Shown: piece by piece, positions 1 to 6,034 of the stretch
Position numbering within the stretch: position 1 is the stretch's first letter
How the letters are laid out: the number at the start of each line of letters is the position of its first letter
Assembly: GCA_022701925.1 (NCBI GenBank)
Contig: JAKONM010000338.1
Location: 1 to 6,589, forward strand
Origin: Microbacteriaceae bacterium
GTDB taxonomy: Bacteria; Actinomycetota; Actinomycetes; Actinomycetales; Microbacteriaceae
Length of the DNA stretch: 6,589 nucleotides
Direction of reading: 5' to 3'
Program-made: the position numbers and the translations under genes
Notes under the pieces: generated by a model
The model's database searches: none
Seen by the model: the letters and a program-made list of their open reading frames with translations, nothing else
What the model was told of the DNA's origin: nothing

Positions 1-180
1 CTCGTGCCCCACGACCAGCGGCAGCCGGGCCGGCAGGTCGCCGGTCAGGTAGTGCACGTCGCTGTGGCAGACGCCGGCGGCCTTGATGCGCACCCGGATC
101 TCGCCGGGACCGGGCTCGTCGAGCACCAGGTCCTCGATCACCAGGGGCTCGCCCGCGGCCCGCAGCACCGCGGCCCTCAT
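1..180 (-). CDS. Zinc-dependent medium-chain alcohol dehydrogenase, N-terminal 60 residues (cut by window edge)
   Basis: Reading leftward from the ATG at 180-178, the frame is open to the window edge and gives the start of a GroES-like alcohol dehydrogenase domain. Visible marks are MRAAVLRAAGEPLVIEDL at the N-terminus, GEIRVRIKAAGVCHSD around residues 26-41, and GHE at 58-60. Cys38, His59 and Glu60 have the spacing of the catalytic zinc ligands in horse liver ADH (Cys46, His67, Glu68), and Ser40 matches the proton-relay Ser/Thr. The family oxidises alcohols or reduces aldehydes with NAD(P) in the cytoplasm; the substrate cannot be told from this fragment, and the cofactor domain lies outside the window. 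A GGAG at 191-188, 7 nt before the ATG, supports the start, and no upstream in-frame start was seen. It lies in the same direction as the sugar operon but 173 bp beyond it, with its own likely control region, so it may be a separate transcription unit. A polyol or pentose-linked dehydrogenase is possible but unproven. Confidence 0.88.
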   Translation of the reverse strand, partial: MRAAVLRAAGEPLVIEDLVLDEPGPGEIRVRIKAAGVCHSDVHYLTGDLPARLPLVVGHE

Positions 181-227
181 CGCGGATCTCCGGAGCGGGC
201 AGGGGCGGGACGGGCGATCGTGCGCAT
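177..227 (-). CDS. Possible 16-codon leader ORF overlapping the dehydrogenase start
   Basis: A short ORF starts at ATG 227-225 and encodes MRTIARPAPARSGDPR, ending in TGA at 179-177. It is preceded by AAGGAG at 237-232, 4 nt from the ATG, which is the strongest Shine-Dalgarno match in this intergenic region. Its stop overlaps the dehydrogenase ATG as ATGA, a classic translational-coupling geometry, and it is out of frame with the dehydrogenase. The peptide resembles no family I know. It could be a coupling or leader peptide, a small protein, or a chance ORF; no codon run suggests amino-acid attenuation. Confidence 0.35.
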   Translation of the reverse strand: MRTIARPAPARSGDPR

Positions 228-246
228 GCGACTCCTTCGTCACGAA

Positions 247-270
247 AGTTTCTCGATGAATCGAGCAACT
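247..270. promoter_or_regulatory. Imperfect palindrome, candidate operator upstream of the dehydrogenase
   Basis: On the plus strand, CTCGAT (252-257) and ATCGAG (260-265) are perfect inverted arms around a GA centre. After one mismatched pair, AGTT (247-250) and AACT (267-270) extend the symmetry, giving 10 of 11 paired positions per arm. The left arm overlaps a second, smaller inverted repeat, GAAAGTTTC at 244-252. The site lies about 20 nt upstream of the leader ORF start and about 70 nt upstream of the dehydrogenase ATG. It differs in sequence from the operator at 5989-6012, so a different regulator is likely. With no U-tract and a 2-nt centre, it looks more like a dimeric protein-binding site than a terminator. 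Confidence 0.5.
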
Positions 271-275
271 CGCTC

Positions 276-281
276 AGGATA
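276..281 (-). promoter_or_regulatory. Possible -10 element for the dehydrogenase transcript
   Basis: The minus strand reads TATCCT at 281-276, matching the actinobacterial TAnnnT -10 pattern. Transcription would begin near 269-270, at the edge of the 247-270 palindrome, so a bound repressor would sit on the start site. No convincing -35 hexamer is seen 16-18 nt upstream (that area is GC-only), so this is a weak call based on one hexamer and its position. Confidence 0.25.
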
Positions 282-300
282 CAGCGGCGGGCCCTCGCGG

Positions 301-351
301 CCGGAGCCCTCCGAGCGGAGTCCGGCGAGACCGGTGCTGCCGGGATCTCGC
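301..351 (-). terminator. Two abutting hairpins after the GH3 gene, candidate operon terminator
   Basis: Two bases beyond the GH3 stop codon lies a hairpin at 325-351: GCGAGA (325-330) pairs with TCTCGC (346-351), and CCGG (331-334) pairs with CCGG (340-343), with a 2-nt GA bulge and the 5-nt loop TGCTG. A second hairpin follows at 301-325: CCGGA (301-305) pairs with TCCGG (321-325), and inner CTCC (309-312) pairs with GGAG (317-320) around a GAGC loop, with a GCC bulge. They share base 325. Neither is followed by a U-tract in the direction of transcription, so this is not a canonical Rho-independent terminator. U-less hairpins are reported as terminators or 3'-end stabilisers in actinobacteria. 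Confidence 0.4.
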
Positions 352-353
352 GG

Positions 354-2669
354 TCAGGCGCTCGCGGGGCTCCGCACGACCTCCGCCTCGGCCAGGCGCG
401 CATCGGCCGCGACGACCTCGTGCACCGGCCCGACGATCGTGATCGACGCGGTCGTCTCCCGCTGCACGACCGAGCCGCCGACCCACAGGTCCACCGCGCC
501 CGGCTCGACGATCCGCACCATGCGCCGGTCGCTGAAGGCCAGCCGCGTCGTCGGCACGGTGAAGCGCACCAGCGCCTCCTCGCCCGGGGCCAGGTCGACC
601 CGCCGGTAGGCCAGCAGCTGCGCGACCGGACGGGTGACGGAGCCGACCACGTCGTGCGCGTACAGCTGCACCAGGTCGGTGCCCGCCACCGCTCCGGTGT
701 TGCGCACCCGCACCACGGCGGTGAAGGCGTCGCCGGCCGTCACCTCCGCGTCCGCCTCGAGGCCGGAGCGCTCGAAGGTCGTGTACGTCAGGCCGCTGCC
801 GAACGGCGCCAGCGGCGTCGGGTCGACGCTCGTGACCTCCGAGGGCCCGCCCAGCACCGGGTGCAGGTACGAGTACGGCTGCGAGCCGGTGCTGCGCGGC
901 AGCGACACGGGCAGGCGGCCGGAGGGGGCGGTCGTGCCGGACAGGATGCGGGCGATCGCCGTGCCCCCCTCCTCGCCGGGGAAGAACGCCTGCAGGACCG
1001 CGGCGGGCGCCGACGGCCCCGTGAGCGCCCACTCGACCGCGTAGGGCCGGCCGGTCAGCAGCACGAGCACCGTCGGCGTGCCGGTCGCCACGACCGCCTC
1101 GACCAGCTCGCGCTGCACGCCCGGCAGGTCCAGCGACTCCGCGTCGTTGCCCTCGCCCACCGTGCCGCGGCCGAAGAGGCCGGCCTGGTCGCCGGCCACG
1201 ACGATCGCGACCTCGGCGGAGGCAGCCGCCTCGACCGCGGCGTCGAACCCGGAGCGGTCGTCGCCCTCCACCGCGCAGCCGGCCGCGAAGGCGATGCCCG
1301 CCCCCGGCAGCTCGGTGCGGAGCGACGCCAGCACGTCCGGGATCTCGAAGCCGAGCGGCGTGCCCGGGTGGTGGGCCAGCACGTGGTTGGCGAACGAGTA
1401 GCAGCCCATGAGGGCCTCGGAGCGGTCCGCGTTCGGGCCGAGCACGGCGATGCGCGCCGGCGCGGCGCCGCCGCGGCCGAGCGGCAGCACGTCCCGGTTC
1501 GTCAGCAGCACGACCGACTGCTCGGCCAGCCGCAGCGCCACGTCGCGGTGCGCGGGGGAGTCGAGGTCGACCGCCTGCGGCTCCTCGTCGAAGGTCGCGT
1601 CCAGCAGTCCCAGCGACTCCTTCTGGGTCAGCACCCGCAGCAGCGCCGCGTCGACGAGCGCCTCGTCGGTCGTGCCGGCCTCCAGCCGCTCCAGCAGCGG
1701 CGCGAGGAACGCGTCCCCGGTCGGCAGCTCGACGTCGATCCCGGCGGCCAGCGCCAGCGCCGCGGCCTCGCCGCGGTCCGCAGCCACCCGGTGCATGACC
1801 TTCAGGAACGCCACGGCGAAGTAGTCGCTGACGACCACGCCGTCGAAGCCCCACTGGTCGCGCAGCACGCCGGTCAGCCAGCGCGGCGTGCCCGCCACCG
1901 GCTCGCCGTCGATCTCCGTGTAGGAGTTCATGACGGATCTGGCGCCGCCGTCGCGCACGGCCATCTCGAACGGCGGCAGGAACACGTCCTGCAGCTCGCG
2001 CTGCCCGGCGTGCACGGGCGCGTGGTTGCGTCCGGCGCGGCTGGCGGAGTAGCCGACGAAGTGCTTCAGGGTCGCGTGGACGCCCGCCGACTGCAGGCCC
2101 CGCACGTAGGCGGTGCCGATCGTGCCGACGACGTACGGGTCCTCGGCGATGCACTCGTCCACGCGGCCCCAGCGGGCGTCGCGGATCACGTCGAGCACCG
2201 GGGCCAGGCCCTGGTGCACGCCGAGGTCGCGCATGGAGCCGCCGATCAGCGCCGCCATCTCCTCCACGAGGTCGGGGTCGAAGGCGGCGCCCCAGGCGAG
2301 CGGCGTCGGGAAGGTGGCGGCCTGCCAGGCGGCCAGCCCGGTCAGGCACTCCTCGTGCACCAGGGCCGGGATGCCCAGCCGGGTCTCGGCGATCAGCCGC
2401 CGCTGCTCGTCCCGCAGCCAGCGCGCGCGCTCCAGCGGGTCGACGGGCCGCGTGCCGTAGACGCGGGTCAGCTGGCCGAGGCCGTGCCGGGTCGCCTCCT
2501 CGTAGGCGCCGCTGGAGGCCATCTCGCCCTGCATCGGCGCGACCACCTCGCCGCCCTGGTCGACCCAGAAGCCCACCAGCTGCGCCAGCTTCTCCTCCCG
2601 CGTCATGGAGGCGGCGAGGTCCAGCACGCGCGCCGACCAGGCGGTCGCGGTGGTCGTGTCCGTCGACAT
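354..2669 (-). CDS. Cytoplasmic glycoside hydrolase family 3, beta-xylosidase/beta-glucosidase (BxlA-like)
   Basis: A 771-residue GH3 enzyme that removes non-reducing-end beta-linked sugars from short oligosaccharides. The (beta/alpha)8 domain spans about residues 15-355, with VHEECLTG (104-111), LAPVLDVIRDARWGRVDE (155-172), LKHFVGYSASRAGRN (201-215, GH3 Lys202-His203) and VVSDYF (279-284), where Asp282 is the expected nucleophile. The alpha/beta sandwich domain covers about 380-600; Glu506 in GEGND, before SLDLPG, is at the usual acid/base site. A fibronectin III-like domain occupies about 650-735. There is no signal peptide, so it should act on imported sugars. The motifs and length (about 770) resemble Streptomyces BxlA-type enzymes, but xylosidase versus glucosidase activity cannot be read from motifs. 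Start: ATG at 2669 has GAAGGG 6 nt upstream. ATG at 2675 (two residues longer) overlaps the permease stop as ATGA but abuts that GAAGGG directly; it is the alternative. Last gene of the operon. Confidence 0.93.
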   Translation of the reverse strand: MSTDTTTATAWSARVLDLAASMTREEKLAQLVGFWVDQGGEVVAPMQGEMASSGAYEEATRHGLGQLTRVYGTRPVDPLERARWLRDEQRRLIAETRLGIPALVHEECLTGLAAWQAATFPTPLAWGAAFDPDLVEEMAALIGGSMRDLGVHQGLAPVLDVIRDARWGRVDECIAEDPYVVGTIGTAYVRGLQSAGVHATLKHFVGYSASRAGRNHAPVHAGQRELQDVFLPPFEMAVRDGGARSVMNSYTEIDGEPVAGTPRWLTGVLRDQWGFDGVVVSDYFAVAFLKVMHRVAADRGEAAALALAAGIDVELPTGDAFLAPLLERLEAGTTDEALVDAALLRVLTQKESLGLLDATFDEEPQAVDLDSPAHRDVALRLAEQSVVLLTNRDVLPLGRGGAAPARIAVLGPNADRSEALMGCYSFANHVLAHHPGTPLGFEIPDVLASLRTELPGAGIAFAAGCAVEGDDRSGFDAAVEAAASAEVAIVVAGDQAGLFGRGTVGEGNDAESLDLPGVQRELVEAVVATGTPTVLVLLTGRPYAVEWALTGPSAPAAVLQAFFPGEEGGTAIARILSGTTAPSGRLPVSLPRSTGSQPYSYLHPVLGGPSEVTSVDPTPLAPFGSGLTYTTFERSGLEADAEVTAGDAFTAVVRVRNTGAVAGTDLVQLYAHDVVGSVTRPVAQLLAYRRVDLAPGEEALVRFTVPTTRLAFSDRRMVRIVEPGAVDLWVGGSVVQRETTASITIVGPVHEVVAADARLAEAEVVRSPASA

Positions 2670-2671
2670 GG

Positions 2672-3550
2672 TCATCCCTTCACGGCTCCGGTGAGCCCGC
2701 CGACGATCCTGCGCTGGAAGATGCTGAAGAACACCAGCGCGGGCAGCATCGACAGCGACGTGAACGCCAGCACGCGCGCCGTGTCGACCGAGTACTGCGA
2801 CGAGAACTGCTGCACGCCGAGCGGCAGCGTGAACGTGGCCGGGTTGTTCAGGATGAACAGGGGCAGCAGGTAGCTGTTCCAGCTGCCGATGAACGCCAGG
2901 ATGCCGACGGTCACGACGCCGGGGATCGCCAGCGGCACGACCATGCGGAAGAAGAAGCCCAGGCGCCCGGCGCCGTCGATCTCCGCCGCCTCCTGGATCT
3001 CGGCGGGGATGGCGCGCAGGAACGGCACCAGGATGATGATCGTGGTCGGCAGGCCGAACGCGATCTGCGGCAGGATCACGCCGCCCAGCGAGTTCGCGAG
3101 CCCCAGGTTGCGCACCACGATGTACAGCGGCGTGATCGCGACGGTGACGGGGAACATGAGCCCCGCGGTGAACAGCGCGTACATGGCGCCGCGGCCGCGG
3201 AACTCGTAGCGGGCGATCACGAAGCTGGCCGCGAGGCCCAGTGCGACGACGCCGGCCGTGGTGGCCAGGCCGACGATCAGCGAGTTGCCGACCAGGCGCC
3301 AGAACAGGCCGCCGCCCAGCACGTCCAGGTAGTTGCCGACCTCCCACGGGCCGGGGAAGCCGGCCGGGTCGGTGGTGATCTGCGAGTTCGTGCGGAACCC
3401 GCCGAGCACGATGTAGGCGACGGGCGCGAGCATCAGGGCGATGACGACGACGGCCACGACGTAGACGACGGCGTTGCCGCGCTGCCGGTCGGGGGCGCCG
3501 CGCTTCGGCCCGCGGACCGCGTTCGACGGCAGGGCGGTGGTGACGGCCAT
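2672..3550 (-). CDS. Sugar ABC transporter permease, MalG type (CUT1)
   Basis: A 292-residue inner-membrane permease of the carbohydrate uptake transporter-1 family, the second half of a heterodimeric channel. After a basic cytoplasmic N-terminus, hydrophobic segments lie near residues 27-50, 86-112, 120-145, 155-180, 204-225 and 260-279, giving the six helices of MalG-type proteins. The EAA loop that contacts the ATPase is EAAEIDG at 187-193, followed by a FFFRMVVPLAIP stretch. The tail is QRRIVGGLTGAVKG, and the C-terminal GLTGAVKG is typical of this family. The ATG at 3550 shares its A with the TGA of the upstream permease gene, and an AAAGG lies 7 nt before it, so translation is probably coupled. 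The neighbouring genes and the GH3 enzyme suggest an oligosaccharide substrate; BxlG-like by context. Confidence 0.95.
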   Translation of the reverse strand: MAVTTALPSNAVRGPKRGAPDRQRGNAVVYVVAVVVIALMLAPVAYIVLGGFRTNSQITTDPAGFPGPWEVGNYLDVLGGGLFWRLVGNSLIVGLATTAGVVALGLAASFVIARYEFRGRGAMYALFTAGLMFPVTVAITPLYIVVRNLGLANSLGGVILPQIAFGLPTTIIILVPFLRAIPAEIQEAAEIDGAGRLGFFFRMVVPLAIPGVVTVGILAFIGSWNSYLLPLFILNNPATFTLPLGVQQFSSQYSVDTARVLAFTSLSMLPALVFFSIFQRRIVGGLTGAVKG

Positions 3551-4560
3551 CAGCGGCCCTTTCCGGTCAGGGCGCCCTCGGTGTCCCGGCGCAGCACCGC
3601 GCGCTGGTAGACGAGGGCGACGATCAGGGACACGAGGAACAGCACTACGGCGACCGCGTTGCCGTAGCCGTAGCTGCCCGCGTTGCGGCCGTTGACGACC
3701 AGGTAGGTCGCCATGGTCGAGGTGCCGGCGGTCGAGGCCACGTACTGGCCCCAGATGATGTAGACGAGGTCGAACAGCTGCAGCGCGCCGATCACCGACA
3801 GGAACGCCCAGATGCGGATCGTCGGGCCGAGCAGCGGCAGCGTGATGCGGCGCTGGATCTGCCAGAACGAGGCGCCGTCGATCGAGGCGGCCTCCGTCAG
3901 CTCCTCCGGGATGCCCTGCAGCCCGGCCAGGAACAGGATCACCGCGAAGCCGATGTACTTCCAGGTGATGATCGCCATCAGCGACCAGATCGCGATCGAG
4001 GGGTCCGCCAGCCAGTCGGTCTGCAGGAAGCCCAGACCGATCTTCGGCAGCAGGCTGTTCAGCGCGCCGGAGGTCTGCAGGATCAGCGTCCAGCCGGTGC
4101 CGACGACGACCTCGGAGATCACGTAGGGGATGAAGATCAGCACGCGGATGGCGCCCTGGAACCGCAGCTTCCGGTTCAGCAGCAGCGCCAGCAGGATCGC
4201 GATGGGGCCCTGCAGCACGAGCGACAGCACGACGATCACGCCGTTGTGCGTGAGGGCGTCGATGAAGGTGGGGTCCTGCAGGATCGTGACGTAGTTCTGC
4301 AGGCCGACGAACTGCGTCGGCACCCCGTAGCCGGTCCAGCGGAAGAACCCGTAGTAGGCCGCGGACAGCACGGGGAAGACGACGAAGGTCAGGAAGACGA
4401 CGAGGGCCGGCAGCGTCAGCAGCGCGATCTCGAGCCGCCCGCGCCACGCGTTGGCGCGCTGGCGACGGCGCACCGGGGACGGCGCGGATGCGCCGCCCCC
4501 GGTGGTCGATCGCGGTGCCGACGAGCGCTGCCCCTGGGCGAGCTGCTCGTGGACCGTCAT
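3550..4560 (-). CDS. Sugar ABC transporter permease, MalF type (CUT1)
   Basis: A 336-residue inner-membrane permease that pairs with the MalG-type protein. A polar, Arg/Ser/Gly-rich cytoplasmic N-terminus of about 40 residues precedes hydrophobic segments near 44-68, 107-128, 138-161, 187-213, 247-270 and 302-319. The EAA loop reads EAASIDGASFWQIQ at 223-236, followed by ITLP (239-242), a good match to the EAA---G---------I-LP consensus. The upstream gene ends 11 bp before the ATG. No Shine-Dalgarno lies in that gap (GCGCCCCTCTC); the nearest purine run, AAGAAGG, is inside the end of the lipoprotein gene and too far away, so re-initiation after that stop is likely. A GTG at codon 30 is a possible shorter start but also lacks a ribosome binding site. 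BxlF-like by context. Confidence 0.95.
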   Translation of the reverse strand: MTVHEQLAQGQRSSAPRSTTGGGASAPSPVRRRQRANAWRGRLEIALLTLPALVVFLTFVVFPVLSAAYYGFFRWTGYGVPTQFVGLQNYVTILQDPTFIDALTHNGVIVVLSLVLQGPIAILLALLLNRKLRFQGAIRVLIFIPYVISEVVVGTGWTLILQTSGALNSLLPKIGLGFLQTDWLADPSIAIWSLMAIITWKYIGFAVILFLAGLQGIPEELTEAASIDGASFWQIQRRITLPLLGPTIRIWAFLSVIGALQLFDLVYIIWGQYVASTAGTSTMATYLVVNGRNAGSYGYGNAVAVVLFLVSLIVALVYQRAVLRRDTEGALTGKGR

Positions 4561-4571
4561 GAGAGGGGCGC

Positions 4572-5882
4572 TCAGCCCTTCTTGGCAGCGTCGGCGGTGG
4601 CCTGCACGATGCCGGCCGCGGTGCCCTTGCCGGCCAGCAGGTTCACGACGCTGACGTTCAGGGCGTTGCCCACGTTCTGGCCGTAGACCGTGTCGAGCCA
4701 TTGCGACACGAAGGGCGCCGCGTTGTAGGTCTTGACGACGTCCTGCAGGTAGGACTCGGACACGGCCTTCTGGGCCTCGGTGTTGACGGGCGGCGAGTTG
4801 TAGGCCTTGTAGTAGGCCGTCTGCTGCTCGGTGGTGGCGATGTAGTTCAGGAAGTCGACGCAGGCGGCCGGGGCGTTCTGCGAGCAGGAGTAGCCGTCGA
4901 CGCCGCCGAGGATCGAGCCGGCCTCGCCCTTGCCGCCGGAGATCTCCGGGAAGGGGAACCAGCCGAGGTCGGGCAGCGGCTTCTCGTCAGGCGTCAGGGA
5001 GGCGATCACGCCCGGGTCCCACGCGCCCATCAGCTCCATGGCCGCCTTCTTGTTGGCGAGCAGGCCGGCGGAGCTGCCGGCGCCCTGCTGGGCGGCGGTC
5101 GTCAGGAAGCCGTTGTTGAAGGGCTTCGTGGCGTTGAAGGTCGCGAGGTCCTGACCGGCCTTCAGCCAGCAGGGGTCGGTGAAGGTCTTCGACTTCGCGG
5201 CGTCCGTGATGGCGGTGGGCGCGCACTCGCGCAGCGCGAAGTTGTAGTACCAGTGCGCGGCGGGCCACGCGTCCTTCGCGCCCAGTGCGACGGGCTGGAT
5301 GTCCGCGTCCTTCAGCTTCTGGATGTCGGCGTTCAGCTCGTCGAGCGTGCCCGGCGTGCCGTCGATGCCCGCCTTCTCGAACAGGTCCTTCGAGTACCAG
5401 ATGCCGCTCGGCAGCACCGAGAGCGGCATCGCGTAGACCTTGCCGTCGATCGACTCGGCGCCGAAGGAGGCGTCCGGGATCACCTTCTTCGTGGCGGCCG
5501 AGATGCCGCTCGTGATGTCCTTGACCTGGCCGGCGTCGACCATCGCCTGCATCTTGCCGCCGCCGCGCTGCAGGAAGATGTCGGGCGCGCTGCCCGAGTT
5601 CATCGCCGTCTGCAGCTTGCCGTCGAAGTCCTCGTTCTGCACGGTCTGGACGTCGATCTTCACGCCCGGGTTCGCCTTCTCGAAGCCCGCGGCCGCGTCC
5701 TTCCAGAACTGCAGGCCGGGGCCGGTGGTGGAGTTCTGCCAGAGGACCATGGAGGCGTTCCCGCCGTCCGATCCGCCGGAGGACGATCCGCTGCAGCCGG
5801 TCAGCGCTGCGGCGCCGGCCAGGATGACGGCCGAGGCCGCGATGAGTCGCTGTGATCTCACTGGTGCACCTGTTCTCTTCAT
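4572..5882 (-). CDS. Extracellular sugar-binding lipoprotein of the ABC transporter (solute-binding protein family 1)
   Basis: A 436-residue substrate-binding lipoprotein that delivers sugar to the MalF/MalG-type permeases. The N-terminus has basic residues, a hydrophobic stretch (about 13-27) and the lipobox LTGC, with Cys30 as the lipidated residue after signal peptidase II cleavage. A Ser/Gly linker (31-43) follows. Family features include FWKDAAAGFEKANPGVKI (59-76), DIFLQRGGGKM (101-111), a KVYAMPLSVLPSGIWYSKDLFEKAG stretch beginning at 148, and GAWDPG (286-291). Trp207, Trp211, Tyr212, Tyr213, Trp288 and Trp308 are candidates for stacking on sugar rings. Cys220, Cys238, Cys333 and Cys341 could form two disulfides outside the cell. 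The ATG at 5882 has no obvious Shine-Dalgarno; a GTG at 5861 (codon 8) has CAGGTG 5 nt upstream and keeps a complete signal peptide, so the true start may be 5861. First gene of the operon, controlled by the divergent promoter region. BxlE-like by context. Confidence 0.94.
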   Translation of the reverse strand: MKRTGAPVRSQRLIAASAVILAGAAALTGCSGSSSGGSDGGNASMVLWQNSTTGPGLQFWKDAAAGFEKANPGVKIDVQTVQNEDFDGKLQTAMNSGSAPDIFLQRGGGKMQAMVDAGQVKDITSGISAATKKVIPDASFGAESIDGKVYAMPLSVLPSGIWYSKDLFEKAGIDGTPGTLDELNADIQKLKDADIQPVALGAKDAWPAAHWYYNFALRECAPTAITDAAKSKTFTDPCWLKAGQDLATFNATKPFNNGFLTTAAQQGAGSSAGLLANKKAAMELMGAWDPGVIASLTPDEKPLPDLGWFPFPEISGGKGEAGSILGGVDGYSCSQNAPAACVDFLNYIATTEQQTAYYKAYNSPPVNTEAQKAVSESYLQDVVKTYNAAPFVSQWLDTVYGQNVGNALNVSVVNLLAGKGTAAGIVQATADAAKKG

Positions 5883-5940
5883 CGAGTGGTCCGGCGTCTC
5901 TGCTCCAGGACGGCGGCGGGCGTGCGACCCGCGCTGGCCG

Positions 5941-5955
5941 CCCCGGTGGCCGGGG
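5941..5955 (-). other. Short GC hairpin in the operon 5' leader
   Basis: CCCCGG (5941-5946) and CCGGGG (5950-5955) form a perfect 6-bp inverted repeat around a 3-nt centre. It would lie at the very 5' end of the operon mRNA if the promoter call at 5964-5992 is right. It could stabilise the transcript, but such repeats arise easily in DNA this GC-rich. No riboswitch is recognised in the roughly 75-nt leader. Confidence 0.3.
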
Positions 5956-5963
5956 GAGCCATG

Positions 5964-5992
5964 AGCATCCGTGAGCGGCGAAAAAGTGTCAA
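5964..5992 (-). promoter_or_regulatory. Promoter of the sugar uptake/GH3 operon
   Basis: The minus strand has a perfect TTGACA -35 hexamer at 5992-5987 and, after a 17-bp spacer, GATGCT at 5969-5964. GATGCT keeps the A at position 2 and T at position 6 of an actinobacterial -10. Transcription would start near 5957, leaving a leader of about 75 nt before the ATG at 5882. The -35 overlaps the edge of the operator at 5989-6012, so a bound repressor would block polymerase. Confidence 0.65.
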
Positions 5993-6012
5993 ACGTTTTC
6001 GAAAACGATTGA
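5989..6012. promoter_or_regulatory. LacI-family operator between the divergent genes
   Basis: A 24-bp palindrome whose two 12-bp halves differ from perfect symmetry at one position pair only (A5993/A6008). The core CGTTTTCGAAAACG at 5994-6007 is a perfect 14-bp palindrome. The central CG step at 6000-6001 is characteristic of LacI/GalR-family operators. It is an AT-rich island in GC-rich DNA. One arm covers the -35 of the operon, and the other ends 21 nt before the regulator ATG, so the divergent LacI-type protein is the natural ligand and likely autoregulates. Confidence 0.85.
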
Positions 6013-6021
6013 AACCTGCGT

Positions 6022-6034
6022 TACCCTGCCGTGA
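6022..6034 (+). promoter_or_regulatory. -10 element and likely leaderless start of the regulator gene
   Basis: TACCCT at 6022-6027 fits the TAnnnT -10 pattern and ends 6 nt before the ATG at 6034, so transcription would begin at or beside the start codon. No Shine-Dalgarno precedes the ATG or the adjacent GTG (6031). Both facts fit a leaderless mRNA, which is common in actinobacteria. The -35 region (about 5998-6004) falls inside the operator and is a poor consensus match. Confidence 0.5.

Noticed and set aside
274..2349. 691-codon minus-strand frame overlapping GH3 in another register
   Set aside because: Extreme Arg/Ala/Gly composition and no recognisable motif, while the GH3 frame in the same DNA has all catalytic motifs.
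420..2873. 817-codon plus-strand open frame antisense to GH3 and the end of the MalG-type gene
   Set aside because: Arg/Gly/Ala/His-rich, low-complexity translation with no domain, running across two genes on the other strand whose proteins are clearly real. High GC removes stop codons from the complementary frame.
2675..3347. Upstream extension of the GH3 frame giving a 997-residue protein
   Set aside because: The extra residues are an out-of-frame reading of the MalG-type gene; the GH3 domain begins right after the ATG at 2669/2675.
4701..5855. 384-codon plus-strand frame antisense to the lipoprotein gene
   Set aside because: Repetitive Val/Gly/Arg/Leu-rich translation with no family resemblance; a compositional shadow of the lipoprotein gene.
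5883..5963. Riboswitch or second operator in the operon leader
   Set aside because: Only a short 6-bp GC hairpin is seen; no known aptamer signature and no second CG-centred palindrome.
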